Assembly: GCF_000483485.1 (NCBI RefSeq)
Contig: NZ_KI519609.1
Span: 559,079-623,078 of the forward strand
DNA from: Thiomicrorhabdus chilensis DSM 12352
GTDB lineage: Bacteria; Pseudomonadota; Gammaproteobacteria; Thiomicrospirales; Thiomicrospiraceae
DNA length: 64,000 nt
Reading direction: 5' to 3'
Shown one piece after another: positions 63,970-64,000 of the stretch. Made by a program: the position numbers and the translations under genes. Numbering within the stretch: the first letter of the stretch is position 1; the number at the start of each line of letters is the position of its first letter. A model generated the notes under the pieces. That model was not told the DNA's origin and ran no database searches. It saw only the letters and a program-made list of their open reading frames with translations.

Positions 63970-64000
63970 CTATGTGCACAGTCTTGGGAGATGCTTCGGC

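Noticed and set aside
1..64000. tRNA, rRNA or CRISPR array
   Set aside because: No cloverleaf with a CCA-type end, no rRNA core sequence and no regularly spaced repeats were seen in the gaps.

Overview
The window is chromosomal DNA of a Gram-negative gammaproteobacterium. It carries a full type II secretion system (T2SS), LPS-core enzymes (waaA, kdsD, hldE, gmhA, a PagL-like deacylase), ubiquinone genes (ubiE, ubiJ, ubiB) and a dapF/DUF484/xerC/hslV block. The gene set would fit a marine sulfur-oxidiser-like lineage, but that is a guess. No rRNA, tRNA or CRISPR array was seen.

Layout. 1-477 is the 3' end of gspC. 0.5-16.6 kb is a block of about 16 kb that separates gspC from gspD. It holds a seven-gene leftward operon: two cupredoxin proteins that together carry the ligand motifs of one multicopper oxidase, a 2528-residue cupredoxin/Ig-like/beta-helix protein, two exported unknowns, a SCO copper chaperone and a cytochrome c/periplasmic-binding-protein fusion. 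16.6-27.3 kb is gspD-E-F-G-H-I-J-K-L-M-N, followed at 1 nt by a kexin-like S8 protease lipoprotein and its probable external chaperone. 30.1-36.2 kb runs leftward: a thioredoxin-like protein, a lipoprotein, ubiB, ubiJ, ubiE, DUF971 and hslU. 36.3-40.9 kb runs rightward: dapF, DUF484, xerC, a mobile inverted-repeat element, an orphan pseudopilin, hslV and yqhA.

41.1-50.3 kb is accessory DNA. It has YefM/YoeB and MazEF toxin-antitoxin pairs, an IS200/IS605 element (TnpA, TnpB and an extra ORF), a DevBCA-type exporter with a c'-like cytochrome and a TetR regulator, and a divergent nnrS. The part from mazF to nnrS is bracketed by a 173-bp direct repeat of the waaA 3' end. 50.3-55.7 kb is LPS biosynthesis, interrupted by a long structured inverted repeat. 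55.8-63.9 kb is a glycogen/alpha-glucan cluster (glk, glgC, GH57, malQ, glgB; no glgA in view).

Main ideas: (1) a putative T2SS-exported, copper-dependent extracellular oxidase with its copper chaperone and cytochrome sits inside the T2SS locus; (2) the palindrome CAGGCCTG occurs at least 24 times where about one is expected; (3) hslV and hslU have been separated by what looks like a simple inversion; (4) a mobile element supplies the last base of the xerC stop codon; (5) the waaA 3' end looks like the site where an island was inserted.
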